Assembly: GCA_945273835.1 (NCBI GenBank)
Contig: CALYPL010000008.1
Span: forward strand, 1 to 64,000
Direction of reading: 5' to 3'
From: an uncultured Dysgonomonas sp.
GTDB taxonomy: Bacteria; Bacteroidota; Bacteroidia; Bacteroidales; Dysgonomonadaceae
Length of the DNA: 64,000 bases
Each line of letters opens with the position of its first letter. The first letter of the stretch is position 1. Both the position numbers and the translations under genes were made by a program. Of the stretch, positions 18,001 through 25,971 are shown in pieces. The notes under the pieces were generated by a model. The model did not search any database. It had not been told where the DNA came from and saw only the letters and a program-made list of their open reading frames with translations.

Positions 18001-18068
18001 CGATAGGCAGAGGTAGTCACTATCCTCAAGTAATGGTAAACACATTTGGTATTGATGTCACATTTTAA
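15030..18068 (+). CDS. SusC-like TonB-dependent outer-membrane transporter
   Basis: A 1012-residue SusC family (RagA) transporter. After the signal peptide (cleavage near VFSQTK) comes a CarboxypepD_reg-like domain (about residues 32-105, GTIKDGSNEALIGVSVTIKG). It is followed by a TonB-box-like ALEEVVVVGFGTQKK and the plug with RVRGVGTLNNSDPMIIVDG, then the 22-strand barrel ending in FGIDVTF. There is no N-terminal STN domain, so direct anti-sigma signalling is not expected. It works with the SusD-like lipoprotein 11 nt downstream to bind and import an oligosaccharide or peptide. No glycoside hydrolase, sensor or sigma factor is adjacent, so the substrate is unknown. Confidence 0.97.
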   Translation: MRQKLRMGMLGFYIFPFLLFIIPLQVFSQTKQVAGTIKDGSNEALIGVSVTIKGTAVGTVTDVDGRYKISVPNNDAILVFSYVGYDKVEEKVGNREVIDLVLKDNTQALEEVVVVGFGTQKKVNLTGSIASVDQKLLADRPMSNISAGLAGTLPGVTISQSSGLPGADNGTIRVRGVGTLNNSDPMIIVDGIESTMSNLDPKDIESLTVLKDAASAAIYGSKASNGVILITTKRGKAGVSKINYGGYAGWQSATNLPKYMGSYEYALLYNEAAANDGKSELPISTEKLEQFKNGTGINTDWQDLLYQGSGYQTGHNISARGGSEAVRYMSSLGYLRQDGIIKHSRKEQYNFRTNLDIKLNPKLDAGFDVVYTRMDLDEPTNSYVGGGVDQIIRQANIIAPWIPYKDKNGDYGTNGDGNPIAWIDLDQRIKRKRSYFTGIGTLVYKPMDGLSVKGVLSYKTYNQDENEHIKDIQYNPSKYHGPNKMYQRDTMDETVMTDVYATYDKSFAQKHSISVMGGFHSEYFHRKYTEAYRQDFANNNIGDIDGGSASGKNNRGYTRELSMLSWFGRATYNYAERYLLEANVRYDGTSRFAKGNRWGVFPSFSAAWRMSEESFIEPLKDYFSNIKLRASWGKLGNQSALGDYYPTVLTLTGADQSYPIGGTIHSGYASVYAKNPKLKWESSRTWDFGLDFSLVKGVDVSIDYYDRLTSDILMQLPTPDTYALDDYWANAGKVSNRGVELSVNYNTRINNVTISFGGNASYNKNKIKNLGGVDRFLDAGDNKKMVAVGYPVNNLYGYLTDGLYQTDQDILNWDKGQNFIGSPKKGDLRYVDTNKDGKIDANDRVMLGSTDPKYTFGFNIGATYKGFDLMAFFQGVADVKGYLSSEAYGEINGDSGKPTTFWRNRWNENNTDTKVPRVSTRGKNAYSSANRVSSYWQLNANYLRMKNLQVGYTFPKSITSKINIEKLRLYYSGQNLFTITNFAKGWDPESPIGRGSHYPQVMVNTFGIDVTF

Positions 18069-18079
18069 GTTAAAATAAC

Positions 18080-19702
18080 ATGAAAAATTATATATATATC
18101 GTTTTAACAGCAATTTTGTTTAATTCATGTTCCGATTTTTTAGATCGTGAACCTAATGATACACTTTTTCCCGGAATATTCTGGGAAACAGAAAACGATG
18201 CAAAACTTACGTTAACAGCTTGTTATAGAGATTTTGAAGGAGAAGGAATTCTATATAATGATTGTGCATCAGATAATGCATATAACTTTCATCGACACGA
18301 AGGCTATCAGGCACTTGGCGATGGCTCAATTGTAGCCGGTGAAACCAATGCCGTGTCTTTTTTCTCATACACTACGATAAGAAAATGCAATGAATTTCTC
18401 GAGAATATTGATAAAGTTCATTTTAAAGACGATGCAAATCTAACCGCTCAACAAAAGAAAAATGCAATGATAGCAGAAGTAAGGTTTATTAGAGCATATC
18501 GTTATTTTATAATGACTCAATTTTATGGAGATGTTCCGCTTGTAACAAAAACATTTAAAACACCTGATGAGGCAAAAGTATCACGAGACTCCAGAGAAAA
18601 AGTAGAGCAATTTATAATAACAGAACTTCAAGATATCTCTAAAAACAAATACCTTCTAGAGCATCAAGATCAGTCCAACAAAGGGCGAATTACATTAAGT
18701 GCAGCTCATGCCTTATTATCCAGAATACATTTATACAGAAAAGAGTATGCGGAAGCCATCGCAGAAGCAAATTTGGTAAAAGGGCATTCATTATTTCCGA
18801 GCTATGAAGGTTTATTTTTACTGGCGAACAACAATAATTCAGAAGCTATATTAGAATATCAGTATGTAAAAGATGAATATCAATTAGATTTTACACCTTA
18901 TCTGCCTAATAGTGCAGGTGGATGGTCGTCAGTAGTTCCATTACAGTCATTAGTCGATAATTATGAAACAATAGATGGTTTGACAATTGACGAGGCAAAA
19001 GCTAACGGAACATATGATGAATCTAATCCATTTGTAAACAGAGATCCACGTTTAAGAGCTACTATCATTTATCCGGGGCAAATATGGGATGGTCAAATTT
19101 ATTCTTCTGTGGTAGTTGGTGATCTTGATCATTTTCAATCAGCAAATAATGCTACATCTTCAGGATATAATTTCAAGAAATATTTTAGTAACCTTGAACA
19201 ATATGGAGGAAATTATTGGAATACAGGAAAATATTTGATGATAATTCGTTATGCCGAAGTGTTATTGAATTTAGCTGAAGCTAAAATAGAAAAAGGAGAT
19301 ATTGATGATGAAATGTATGCGTCATTGAATGCTGTGCGCAAACGTGCTGGACTTCCAGAAGTAAATAAGTCAAAATACAACAATCAAGCTAAATTAAGAG
19401 AGTTAGTCAGAAGAGAAAGGCGTTCGGAATTTGCATTTGAAGGTTTACGGAGATTTGACATTATCCGTTGGAATATAGCTAAAGATGTAATGAATGGAAA
19501 TGCATATGGGTGCCGTCAAATCAAACCAAACGCAGAATGGCTGAAAGGTCAGTTACCAAATGGGGACTATAATGTAAATTTAACAGAAGCTCCGATTATT
19601 GTTGAAAAAAGAACCTTCCATGATAGAAATATGTTGCTTCCAATACCGCAAGATGCAATAGATAAAAATAAAAATCTATTACCAAATAATCCCGGATATT
19701 GA
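18080..19702 (+). CDS. SusD/RagB-like outer-membrane lipoprotein
   Basis: A 540-residue SusD family protein. The lipobox ends FNSCSDFLDREPND with the lipidated Cys at residue 17, followed by the usual SusD N-terminal phrase. TPR-like helices occupy much of the middle (AEVRFIRAYRYFIMTQFYGDVPLV is the diagnostic segment). The C-terminus has LRELVRRERRSEFAFEGLRRFDIIRW and ends with the LPIPQDAIDKN signature. It caps the SusC barrel at the cell surface and delivers ligand. It is the last gene of the pair and is closed by a strong terminator. Confidence 0.97.
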   Translation: MKNYIYIVLTAILFNSCSDFLDREPNDTLFPGIFWETENDAKLTLTACYRDFEGEGILYNDCASDNAYNFHRHEGYQALGDGSIVAGETNAVSFFSYTTIRKCNEFLENIDKVHFKDDANLTAQQKKNAMIAEVRFIRAYRYFIMTQFYGDVPLVTKTFKTPDEAKVSRDSREKVEQFIITELQDISKNKYLLEHQDQSNKGRITLSAAHALLSRIHLYRKEYAEAIAEANLVKGHSLFPSYEGLFLLANNNNSEAILEYQYVKDEYQLDFTPYLPNSAGGWSSVVPLQSLVDNYETIDGLTIDEAKANGTYDESNPFVNRDPRLRATIIYPGQIWDGQIYSSVVVGDLDHFQSANNATSSGYNFKKYFSNLEQYGGNYWNTGKYLMIIRYAEVLLNLAEAKIEKGDIDDEMYASLNAVRKRAGLPEVNKSKYNNQAKLRELVRRERRSEFAFEGLRRFDIIRWNIAKDVMNGNAYGCRQIKPNAEWLKGQLPNGDYNVNLTEAPIIVEKRTFHDRNMLLPIPQDAIDKNKNLLPNNPGY

Positions 19703-19710
19703 TTGTGGAT

Positions 19711-19759
19711 ATAGTAAAAAAATGGAGATTTGAATAACAAATCTCCATTTTTTTACTAT
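19711..19759. terminator. Perfect 22-bp bidirectional terminator after susD
   Basis: The 22 bases at 19711-19732 are exactly complementary to 19738-19759 around a 5-nt AATAA loop. The stem carries a run of seven A on the left and seven T on the right, so it can act on both strands: ending susCD and preventing read-through from the right. Confidence 0.9.
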
Positions 19760-19832
19760 ATATATAAGATGTTTAGAAATCGATGTTAAATTGTAAATTA
19801 GTATTTATATAATTGAATTTTAATACAGTATT

Positions 19833-21155
19833 TTATAAATCTTTTACCAAAATCGTTTTTTCTTTATCAATTATGAGTTTTCTTATCTCTATTATTTTAT
19901 TCCATTCATCTTTAAAATTGGGGATTTTATCAATTTTAAAATCCTCAGAGCCATAATTGTCTATCTTGTCAAAAAGATACGCTACAGTGATGTGATTAAT
20001 ATCAAGAGCCGGAATATAGGCGGGTACCCTTTCAACATCACTTTTGGTTTCGGTAATAATATTAATCTCAAGAAGGAAGTACAAAATATCGCTTAATAAT
20101 TTCGTTGGTATTTCATGTTTAGATGATAGCTCATCAGCAGTATAAGGTTTCTCACCTTTTTCAAAACGTTTACAAATCAATCCCGTAACAGTTAAGGTTA
20201 TAAAGTCTTTATATCGGCGACTGATATTCTTGGTTTCATGCTCAAAGTTAAATTTGTCAACATTCTGAAATGCAAAGCTCAACTCGACACCAAATAAACA
20301 TATAAACCATGATAATTGCATCCATAGAAACAATAAGGGAAGGGCCGCAAAAGTACCGTATATAGCATTATATTTCGATATCCATATCTGACCGCTGATG
20401 TATAACATTTGAAATATCTGAAAAGCAATACCTGTTAAAATTCCCGCTATAAGCGCTGGGGTAAAATTTACTTTTGTGTTTGGTATATAGATATATACAA
20501 ACGTAAATATCAGTATTGTGATGAAAAAAGGAATAAGTTTGGTTACAGGACTGACAACAATCTGAAGTAAAGCAATATTTACGGATGAGTTAAGAATGAT
20601 GGATAATCCCGCATTGAGTATTAAAACAATAGGCATCAGTATAATAAGAGCCATATAATCAGTAAACTGGCGGTAATATGAACGCCCGTTTTTAATATTC
20701 CATATCGTATTGAAGTTGTCTTCGATTGACGAGAGCAGGTTAATGACTGTATATAATAACATGACCACGCCGACACCAACAAATATTCCCCCTTGAGCAT
20801 ATTTGATTGAATTATCAATGGCGCTCATTGCCTTTTGAAGTAAGTCGGCCTGTCCTTTAAAGTATGAAAATAGTTCTGTCTCTACCAGATTCTGAAAACC
20901 GAAACCCCGTGCTATAGCAAACAATACCGCTAACATAGGCACAATGGATAGGAGAGTGCGATAAGTCAGGGCAGCCGCCCGTGTATTCAATTCAGAACTG
21001 TCGATGTTTCGGACTGCGAGAATAAAGGCTTTAACGATATTATATAATCCGAACTTTTTGGGTGTTATATCAGAACGTTTTAAACGCCAGATATCATAAG
21101 TGAAAAAACGTATGGTTTTTTCAACAAAATCTTTAATCTTAGATATTATTGACAT
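19833..21155 (-). CDS. YihY/BrkB family inner-membrane protein with C-terminal winged-helix-like domain
   Basis: A 440-residue protein. Six or so membrane helices fill about residues 35-290, with the family motif ELNTRAAALTYRTLLSIVPMLAV near residue 60 and YGTFAALPLLFLWMQLSW near residue 265. The last 130 residues are soluble and look like a winged-helix domain (TADELSSKHEIPTKLLSDIL), as in the longer YihY proteins once mislabelled RNase BN. The family is thought to be a membrane transporter or exporter; its function is not established. It follows proS by 31 nt on the same strand and may be cotranscribed. Confidence 0.88.
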   Translation of the reverse strand: MSIISKIKDFVEKTIRFFTYDIWRLKRSDITPKKFGLYNIVKAFILAVRNIDSSELNTRAAALTYRTLLSIVPMLAVLFAIARGFGFQNLVETELFSYFKGQADLLQKAMSAIDNSIKYAQGGIFVGVGVVMLLYTVINLLSSIEDNFNTIWNIKNGRSYYRQFTDYMALIILMPIVLILNAGLSIILNSSVNIALLQIVVSPVTKLIPFFITILIFTFVYIYIPNTKVNFTPALIAGILTGIAFQIFQMLYISGQIWISKYNAIYGTFAALPLLFLWMQLSWFICLFGVELSFAFQNVDKFNFEHETKNISRRYKDFITLTVTGLICKRFEKGEKPYTADELSSKHEIPTKLLSDILYFLLEINIITETKSDVERVPAYIPALDINHITVAYLFDKIDNYGSEDFKIDKIPNFKDEWNKIIEIRKLIIDKEKTILVKDL

Positions 21156-21186
21156 ATTAATACAACACCCATTATAGCTTTATAGT

Positions 21187-22668
21187 TTAATAAGCTTTTG
21201 CAAATACTACACGCTGATTAGATGGTTTACCTGTAACCATGCATTTACCCGGTGTTTTGTCTCCTTCCAAAGGTATACAACGGATAGTGGCTTTTGTTTC
21301 TGATTTTATTTTTTCTTCGGTTTCAGATGTACCATCCCAATGAGCGAGAATAAACACGCCATCTTCAATTTTTTGTTTAAACTCTTCGTAGGTATCAACC
21401 TCAATAGTATGAGCAGTACGAAAATCTAAAGCCTTCTTGTAAATATTTACTTGAATATCATTCAATAAATTTTTGATATAGAGGTCAATTCCTTCACAAG
21501 ATACAGTTTCTTTAGTCAACGTGTCACGACGGGCAACTTCAACCGTATTATTTTCAAGATCACGACCTCCCATTGCCAGACGGACAGGTACGCCTTTCAA
21601 CTCATATTCCGAGAATTTCCATCCCGGTTTTTTGTTATCGGCGTTGTCGTAACGTACACTGATACCAAGATCTTTAAGCGATTTAACGATGCCTGCTACC
21701 TTTTCATTTATTTGTTGCAATTGATCTGTATTTTTGTAAATCGGCACGATAACAACCTGATAAGGAGCTAATTTAGGAGGTAAAACCAAACCGTTGTCAT
21801 CTGAATGAGCCATAATCAAAGCACCTATCAGGCGGGTAGATACTCCCCATGAAGTAGCCCACACAAAATCTTGCTTACCTTCTTTGTCAGTAAATTTCAC
21901 ATCAAATGCTTTGGCAAAATTTTGTCCGAGGAAATGTGAAGTTCCGGATTGCAAAGCCTTTCCATCTTGCATCATAGCTTCGATGGTATAAGTTTCAATT
22001 GCTCCGGCAAAACGCTCAGAAGCAGATTTAACACCTTTAATAACAGGCATAGCCATATATTCTTCTGCAAATTGGGCGTATACTTCAAGCATTTTACGAG
22101 CTTCAGTTTCCGCTTCATCTTTTGTTGCATGAGCAGTATGCCCCTCCTGCCAAAGAAATTCAGCAGTACGAAGGAAAAGACGTGTACGCATTTCCCAACG
22201 AACCACATTTGCCCACTGATTGATAAGTAAAGGCAGATCACGATAGGATTGTATCCAATTGCGATAAGTATTCCAAATTATAGTTTCGGAAGTTGGGCGT
22301 ACAATTAATTCTTCTTCAAGTTTTGCTTCGGGATCAACGATGACACCGCTTCCGTTGGGATCATTTTTAAGGCGATAATGTGTGACTACGGCGCATTCTT
22401 TAGCAAAGCCTTCCACATGATCAGCTTCTTTGCTAAGGAACGATTTCGGAATAAAAAGCGGAAAGTAGGCATTCATATGTCCTGTTTCTTTAAACATATC
22501 GTCGAGTTGACGCTGCATTTTCTCCCAAATCGCATATCCGTAAGGTTTGATAACCATGCAACCGCGAACAGCAGAATTTTCTGCCAGATCGGCTTTCATA
22601 ACCAGATCAAGAAACCATTGGCTGTAATCCTGACTGCGTGAAGTCAGTTCTTTCAATTCTTTTGCCAT
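21187..22668 (-). CDS. proS: Proline--tRNA ligase, archaeal/eukaryotic-like type
   Basis: A 493-residue class II aminoacyl-tRNA synthetase. Motif 1 lies in the N-terminal segment ([15 protein letters not shown]), motif 2 is [24 protein letters not shown], and motif 3 is the [16 protein letters not shown] region; the C-terminal anticodon-binding domain begins near residue 300 ([12 protein letters not shown]). The length and the absence of an editing insertion between motifs 2 and 3 mark it as the archaeal/eukaryotic-like form. It charges tRNA-Pro; the window also holds tRNA-Pro(GGG) and a separate YbaK deacylase. It starts 4 nt after the upstream MFS gene and is probably cotranscribed with it. 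Confidence 0.97.
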   Translation of the reverse strand: MAKELKELTSRSQDYSQWFLDLVMKADLAENSAVRGCMVIKPYGYAIWEKMQRQLDDMFKETGHMNAYFPLFIPKSFLSKEADHVEGFAKECAVVTHYRLKNDPNGSGVIVDPEAKLEEELIVRPTSETIIWNTYRNWIQSYRDLPLLINQWANVVRWEMRTRLFLRTAEFLWQEGHTAHATKDEAETEARKMLEVYAQFAEEYMAMPVIKGVKSASERFAGAIETYTIEAMMQDGKALQSGTSHFLGQNFAKAFDVKFTDKEGKQDFVWATSWGVSTRLIGALIMAHSDDNGLVLPPKLAPYQVVIVPIYKNTDQLQQINEKVAGIVKSLKDLGISVRYDNADNKKPGWKFSEYELKGVPVRLAMGGRDLENNTVEVARRDTLTKETVSCEGIDLYIKNLLNDIQVNIYKKALDFRTAHTIEVDTYEEFKQKIEDGVFILAHWDGTSETEEKIKSETKATIRCIPLEGDKTPGKCMVTGKPSNQRVVFAKAY

Positions 22669-22672
22669 ATTT

Positions 22673-23893
22673 TTAATTCTTTTTTTTCAGAGATTTACTT
22701 ACAGATGCTATGATGACAATAATCGCCCCGAAACATCCGATTATTAAATAAGCCCATTCCATACCTCCAAATCTTTTTGAAATATGTGCTACAAGAGAGG
22801 GTGATATTAGTGGACCTAAAAAACTTATACTAGACATGATTGTGAGTGCGGTACCTATCGGTGTTTTAGCTTTTTCGCCTACAATACTATAAATAGTCGG
22901 AACTACACACGAAATACCTAAACCAATTAGCATGAAACCAAAAGAGTTGATAATTATCCTTAATGTGAAATTATCAATATCGAAAAAGACAGCTGTTAAA
23001 GTAAAACCGATAAAGAGGAAGCTGCCCGCTAATTTTAATACGGTTGTTTTAGACCAAATACGGTAGGCCGTATTTGCCAGAAAACGACCTACTGAAATCA
23101 TAACCATACAAATCAGAAAACCGATCTGTAAAGTTTTGGGTGCTTTAATCACTGATTGAAAATATATATCGCTCCAATCGAAGATGGTATTCTCTATAAT
23201 CAAAGCTATCAGCCAAATAACTCCTAACTGTATGAGAATGGTTTCCGGCAATCTGAAACTTTTTTTCTTAACTTGTTCTTTTTGAATTTCTGAATTGTTT
23301 GCTTCGGCCGACGCAGTAGTATCATTTAATAAATATCGTGTATTGAATCCCACAATTAATAAGGTTATTACCGACATAATTGCGAAATGATTGAAGATAG
23401 ACAAATTCAGGTTTATAAATATAAAACCGATTAATGCACCGATACATGCCGATACACTCCAACCAGCATGGAAAGTGGCAATAATGGATTTACCATAAAT
23501 ACGTTCTACTTCAATGGCTTGTGTGTTAAGCGAAATATCAGTCATATTCCAGAATATGCCAAATAAAAAGATCATCAAGCCGAATATGTAGATATTAGGA
23601 GTCAGCCCGATTAAGAAAAGGGTTACAATAAAGCCTGTCAGACTGATAATTGTTGTTTTTTTACTTTTGATAAGTGGTAACAAAAAACCTACGCTCGGTA
23701 TAGCGATAAACTTACCTATTGGCAACAGAGATAAAAGCAAAGCTAAATCTGATAAATCACTTATCCCATAATGTTCTTTGAGATCAGGCAAGCGGCTGAA
23801 GAAACAAGCAAAGCACAAACCCTGTGCTATAAAAAAGGACAAAACCGCATAGCGGATTCTGTCTTTCGAGTACGAAAGAGTAGGTTCAGTCAT
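22673..23893 (-). CDS. MFS transporter (YbjJ-like)
   Basis: A polytopic protein of about 406 residues with twelve predicted membrane helices. It begins [21 protein letters not shown] (the ATG immediately before it is an alternative). A YbjJ/FucP-like loop [20 protein letters not shown] sits between helices 2 and 3, and a charged central loop at about 198-212 ([11 protein letters not shown]) separates the halves. The substrate is unknown; related proteins are annotated as sugar or multidrug carriers. It sits 4 nt upstream of proS, an unrelated function, so the cotranscription may reflect only shared expression. Confidence 0.85.
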   Translation of the reverse strand: MTEPTLSYSKDRIRYAVLSFFIAQGLCFACFFSRLPDLKEHYGISDLSDLALLLSLLPIGKFIAIPSVGFLLPLIKSKKTTIISLTGFIVTLFLIGLTPNIYIFGLMIFLFGIFWNMTDISLNTQAIEVERIYGKSIIATFHAGWSVSACIGALIGFIFINLNLSIFNHFAIMSVITLLIVGFNTRYLLNDTTASAEANNSEIQKEQVKKKSFRLPETILIQLGVIWLIALIIENTIFDWSDIYFQSVIKAPKTLQIGFLICMVMISVGRFLANTAYRIWSKTTVLKLAGSFLFIGFTLTAVFFDIDNFTLRIIINSFGFMLIGLGISCVVPTIYSIVGEKAKTPIGTALTIMSSISFLGPLISPSLVAHISKRFGGMEWAYLIIGCFGAIIVIIASVSKSLKKKN

Positions 23894-23919
23894 CAAATAA
23901 TTTATAAAAAATTGCCCTG

Positions 23920-23927
23920 CAAAAGTA
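23920..23927 (-). promoter_or_regulatory. Candidate -7 box of the MFS-proS operon
   Basis: On the minus strand this reads TACTTTTG, an exact TAnnTTTG fit, 26 bases before the start of the MFS gene. No -33 TTTG at normal spacing is seen. Confidence 0.4.
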
Positions 23928-24122
23928 AGAAGACTTTATCAAAAATGACTAATAAATAACAGATAGTTTTGTAATTAATGCTTATAGAAGCGTTATTCAA
24001 TTATTCTGTAGTGTATATTTTAATATTTAGTGCATAAATTCAAATTGAGAATAACATTTAAAAACACATCAGCCTCATTTATTTTAAAAGTTCTTAAGCA
24101 TACCGGTAATATCACATTACCG

Positions 24123-24154
24123 CTTGCATCCTAATAATTCTTATTCTATTTTTG
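24123..24154 (+). promoter_or_regulatory. Promoter of the NlpC/P60 gene
   Basis: CTTG at 24123-24126 and TATTTTTG at 24147-24154 are separated by 20 nt, matching the Bacteroidota -33 (TTTG-like) and -7 (TAnnTTTG) layout. The ATG follows 22 nt later. Confidence 0.6.
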
Positions 24155-24176
24155 CAGATCAATACAAACTAAGCTT

Positions 24177-24917
24177 ATGACTATATCTAATCTGTTCAGA
24201 CTTTTGACTACGGGAGTTGCTTTGACTTTCGGTTTAACGGCTATTGCCGAAGGGAATGCTTCTACCAATAACGATGCTGTTGAAGAAGTTTTTGCACCAA
24301 AATATGTCAAGTTAGTTCAGACTCCGACTAAAGTTGATTTAACTTTATCAGATGGTCAAACTCTATCTCTACCTCAATATAAGAAAGTAGAGAAAACTTA
24401 TCCATTCTCCGCATCTTTAAACGATCAGCTTAATATTAAAACCAATTTTAAGAAACAGACGCTTAAAAATAAACTTGCTGAGCAAAACGAAATCAAATTA
24501 CTTTCTAAAAAATTGCAAATAGACAGTATTGATGTAAACTATATTGATTTTTATCGTGAAATAGCCAATTGGTTAGGTACACGTTATTGTCTTGGAAGTA
24601 TGAGCCAGAATGCGGTTGACTGTTCAGGTTTTACAAAAATAATATATAGCACAGTATTCAATAAAGATATACCGCGTACAAGTCATGATATGTCTAATTC
24701 GCTTACACAAACACTGTCTGTTGATCAGCTTCTTCCAGGCGATTTAGTGTTTTTTGCTACAAGAGGAAAGAAACACATTAATCATGTGGGAATGTATATT
24801 GGCGAAGGAAACTTTGTACATGCTTCGATAAAAGGTGTAAAAATAAGTTCCCTGAGCGAAGGTTATTACCACAATACATGGCGGAAAGCAGGACGTATTG
24901 AAACTGAATCCCTGTAA
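24177..24917 (+). CDS. NlpC/P60 family cell-wall peptidase
   Basis: A 246-residue exported protein. The signal peptide occupies residues 1-25 (cleavage near AIAEGNA). Residues 30-115 are a unique linker or prodomain, and residues 125-246 form the NlpC/P60 domain. The catalytic triad is visible: Cys149 in VDCSGF, His203 in NHVGMY and His215 in FVHASI. Such enzymes cut D-gamma-Glu to diamino acid bonds in peptidoglycan stem peptides in the periplasm. It has its own promoter, so it looks like a single-gene unit before mgsA. Confidence 0.92.
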   Translation: MTISNLFRLLTTGVALTFGLTAIAEGNASTNNDAVEEVFAPKYVKLVQTPTKVDLTLSDGQTLSLPQYKKVEKTYPFSASLNDQLNIKTNFKKQTLKNKLAEQNEIKLLSKKLQIDSIDVNYIDFYREIANWLGTRYCLGSMSQNAVDCSGFTKIIYSTVFNKDIPRTSHDMSNSLTQTLSVDQLLPGDLVFFATRGKKHINHVGMYIGEGNFVHASIKGVKISSLSEGYYHNTWRKAGRIETESL

Positions 24918-24960
24918 CTTTTTGCATAATTTTAATATCATAAATCATTCTGCCGATTAA

Positions 24961-24993
24961 ATTGTTTTATATTTGAATAAGATATAAAACAAT
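24961..24993 (+). promoter_or_regulatory. Inverted repeat spanning the mgsA promoter and leader
   Basis: ATTGTTTTATAT (24961-24972) is perfectly complementary to ATATAAAACAAT (24982-24993) around a 9-nt centre. The left arm and centre contain the -7-like box TATATTTG at 24968-24975, and the right arm ends five bases before the mgsA ATG. It could be an operator for a dimeric repressor or an RNA hairpin limiting translation. Confidence 0.55.
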
Positions 24994-24998
24994 TCGTT

Positions 24999-25478
24999 AT
25001 GAAGAAAAAATTGACAATTGCCCTTGTAGCGCACGATCATCGTAAAGCCGACATGGTAGACTGGTGTTATCAGAATTCTGGTTTTTTAGCCCAGCACCAT
25101 CTTGTTTGTACAGGTACTACTGGTGCATTGATTAGAGAGGCTTATGAAGAGAAAGGTATACAAACCGAAATTACTTGTATGAATTCGGGTCCATTAGGTG
25201 GCGATGCCGAGATAGCTGCAATGGTAGTCCGTCATGAAATAGATTTAGCTGTTTTCTTGATAGATGATTTGAATCCGCAACCGCACGAAGCGGATATTAT
25301 GATGTTATTGCGCCAATGTAGGGTACACAACGTGCCTATCGCCTGTAATAGATACAGTGCTGACCTTATGTTGACCAGTACATTATGGGATGATGATAAT
25401 TATGTACCGACTAAACCTCTTTATGAAAATTTTGACAGGGCTGCTTTTGATGCTATATACAAGAAAATCAGACACTAA
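24999..25478 (+). CDS. mgsA: Methylglyoxal synthase
   Basis: A 159-residue MGS-like protein. IALVAHDHRKADMV opens the domain, and GPLGGD at residues 64-69 contains the catalytic Asp69 and the phosphate loop. His96 in LNPQPHEADI corresponds to the conserved histidine of the Escherichia coli enzyme. It converts dihydroxyacetone phosphate to methylglyoxal and phosphate in the cytoplasm, a bypass that relieves sugar-phosphate stress. Length is typical. It appears monocistronic: a promoter-linked inverted repeat lies before it and a bidirectional hairpin follows, with the next gene convergent. Confidence 0.97.
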   Translation: MKKKLTIALVAHDHRKADMVDWCYQNSGFLAQHHLVCTGTTGALIREAYEEKGIQTEITCMNSGPLGGDAEIAAMVVRHEIDLAVFLIDDLNPQPHEADIMMLLRQCRVHNVPIACNRYSADLMLTSTLWDDDNYVPTKPLYENFDRAAFDAIYKKIRH

Positions 25479-25480
25479 AT

Positions 25481-25508
25481 AAAAGCTATCCTATCTGATA
25501 GGCTTTTT
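25481..25508. terminator. Bidirectional terminator between mgsA and the convergent lipoprotein gene
   Basis: AAAAGCTATC (25481-25490) pairs with GATA and GCTTTT (25497-25507) apart from a one-base bulge at 25501, with flanking A and T runs. It overlaps the last codons of the minus-strand gene and serves both directions. Confidence 0.7.
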
Positions 25509-25964
25509 AATTACATTGTCCCCATATTCAAATATTACATATTTTGCAGGTATATTCGCTTCGAATGTGAATAAACGGGAAGGTTTCATTTTATAATCAC
25601 GCTTTTCCAGTACTTGATGCACACTATATTGAATGTGCAGAATGCTATCTGTAACAAATGCTTTGTTAAGAATAATTCTGGTGTCGTATCTTGTCTCGGG
25701 AAGTACTATTGCTCCTGCTAATTTTTTCGAATAATCAATCTTTGAATCGTTGTCCGGTATAACTTTAATGGACGAAAAATATTTGTTGAAATTATTATTA
25801 TTCAATATATATGCTTCAGTGGTTTTAGGCGAATTTTTAGGTAAATATCCATTTATTATAGTTAAATCTACAACATTATTATCATTGCCATAATTGACGT
25901 TACATGCGTTTAAGCATGAAATAATTATACAGATTGTGATTATATAGACATGAAAATATTTCAT
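25491..25964 (-). CDS. Small lipoprotein of unknown function
   Basis: A 157-residue protein with a lipoprotein signal: hydrophobic residues 5-17 and the lipobox LNAC, giving a lipidated Cys at residue 21. The mature part is about 135 residues with alternating strands (LAGAIVLPETRYDTRIILNK, then VTDSILHIQYSV). The shape recalls the C-terminal domain of PrcB-like protease-complex proteins, but this is a weak impression. Probably anchored in the periplasm or outer membrane. It starts 7 nt after the upstream double-cassette ATPase gene stop and is likely cotranscribed with it. Confidence 0.7.
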   Translation of the reverse strand: MKYFHVYIITICIIISCLNACNVNYGNDNNVVDLTIINGYLPKNSPKTTEAYILNNNNFNKYFSSIKVIPDNDSKIDYSKKLAGAIVLPETRYDTRIILNKAFVTDSILHIQYSVHQVLEKRDYKMKPSRLFTFEANIPAKYVIFEYGDNVIKKPIR

Positions 25965-25971
25965 AAATAGA

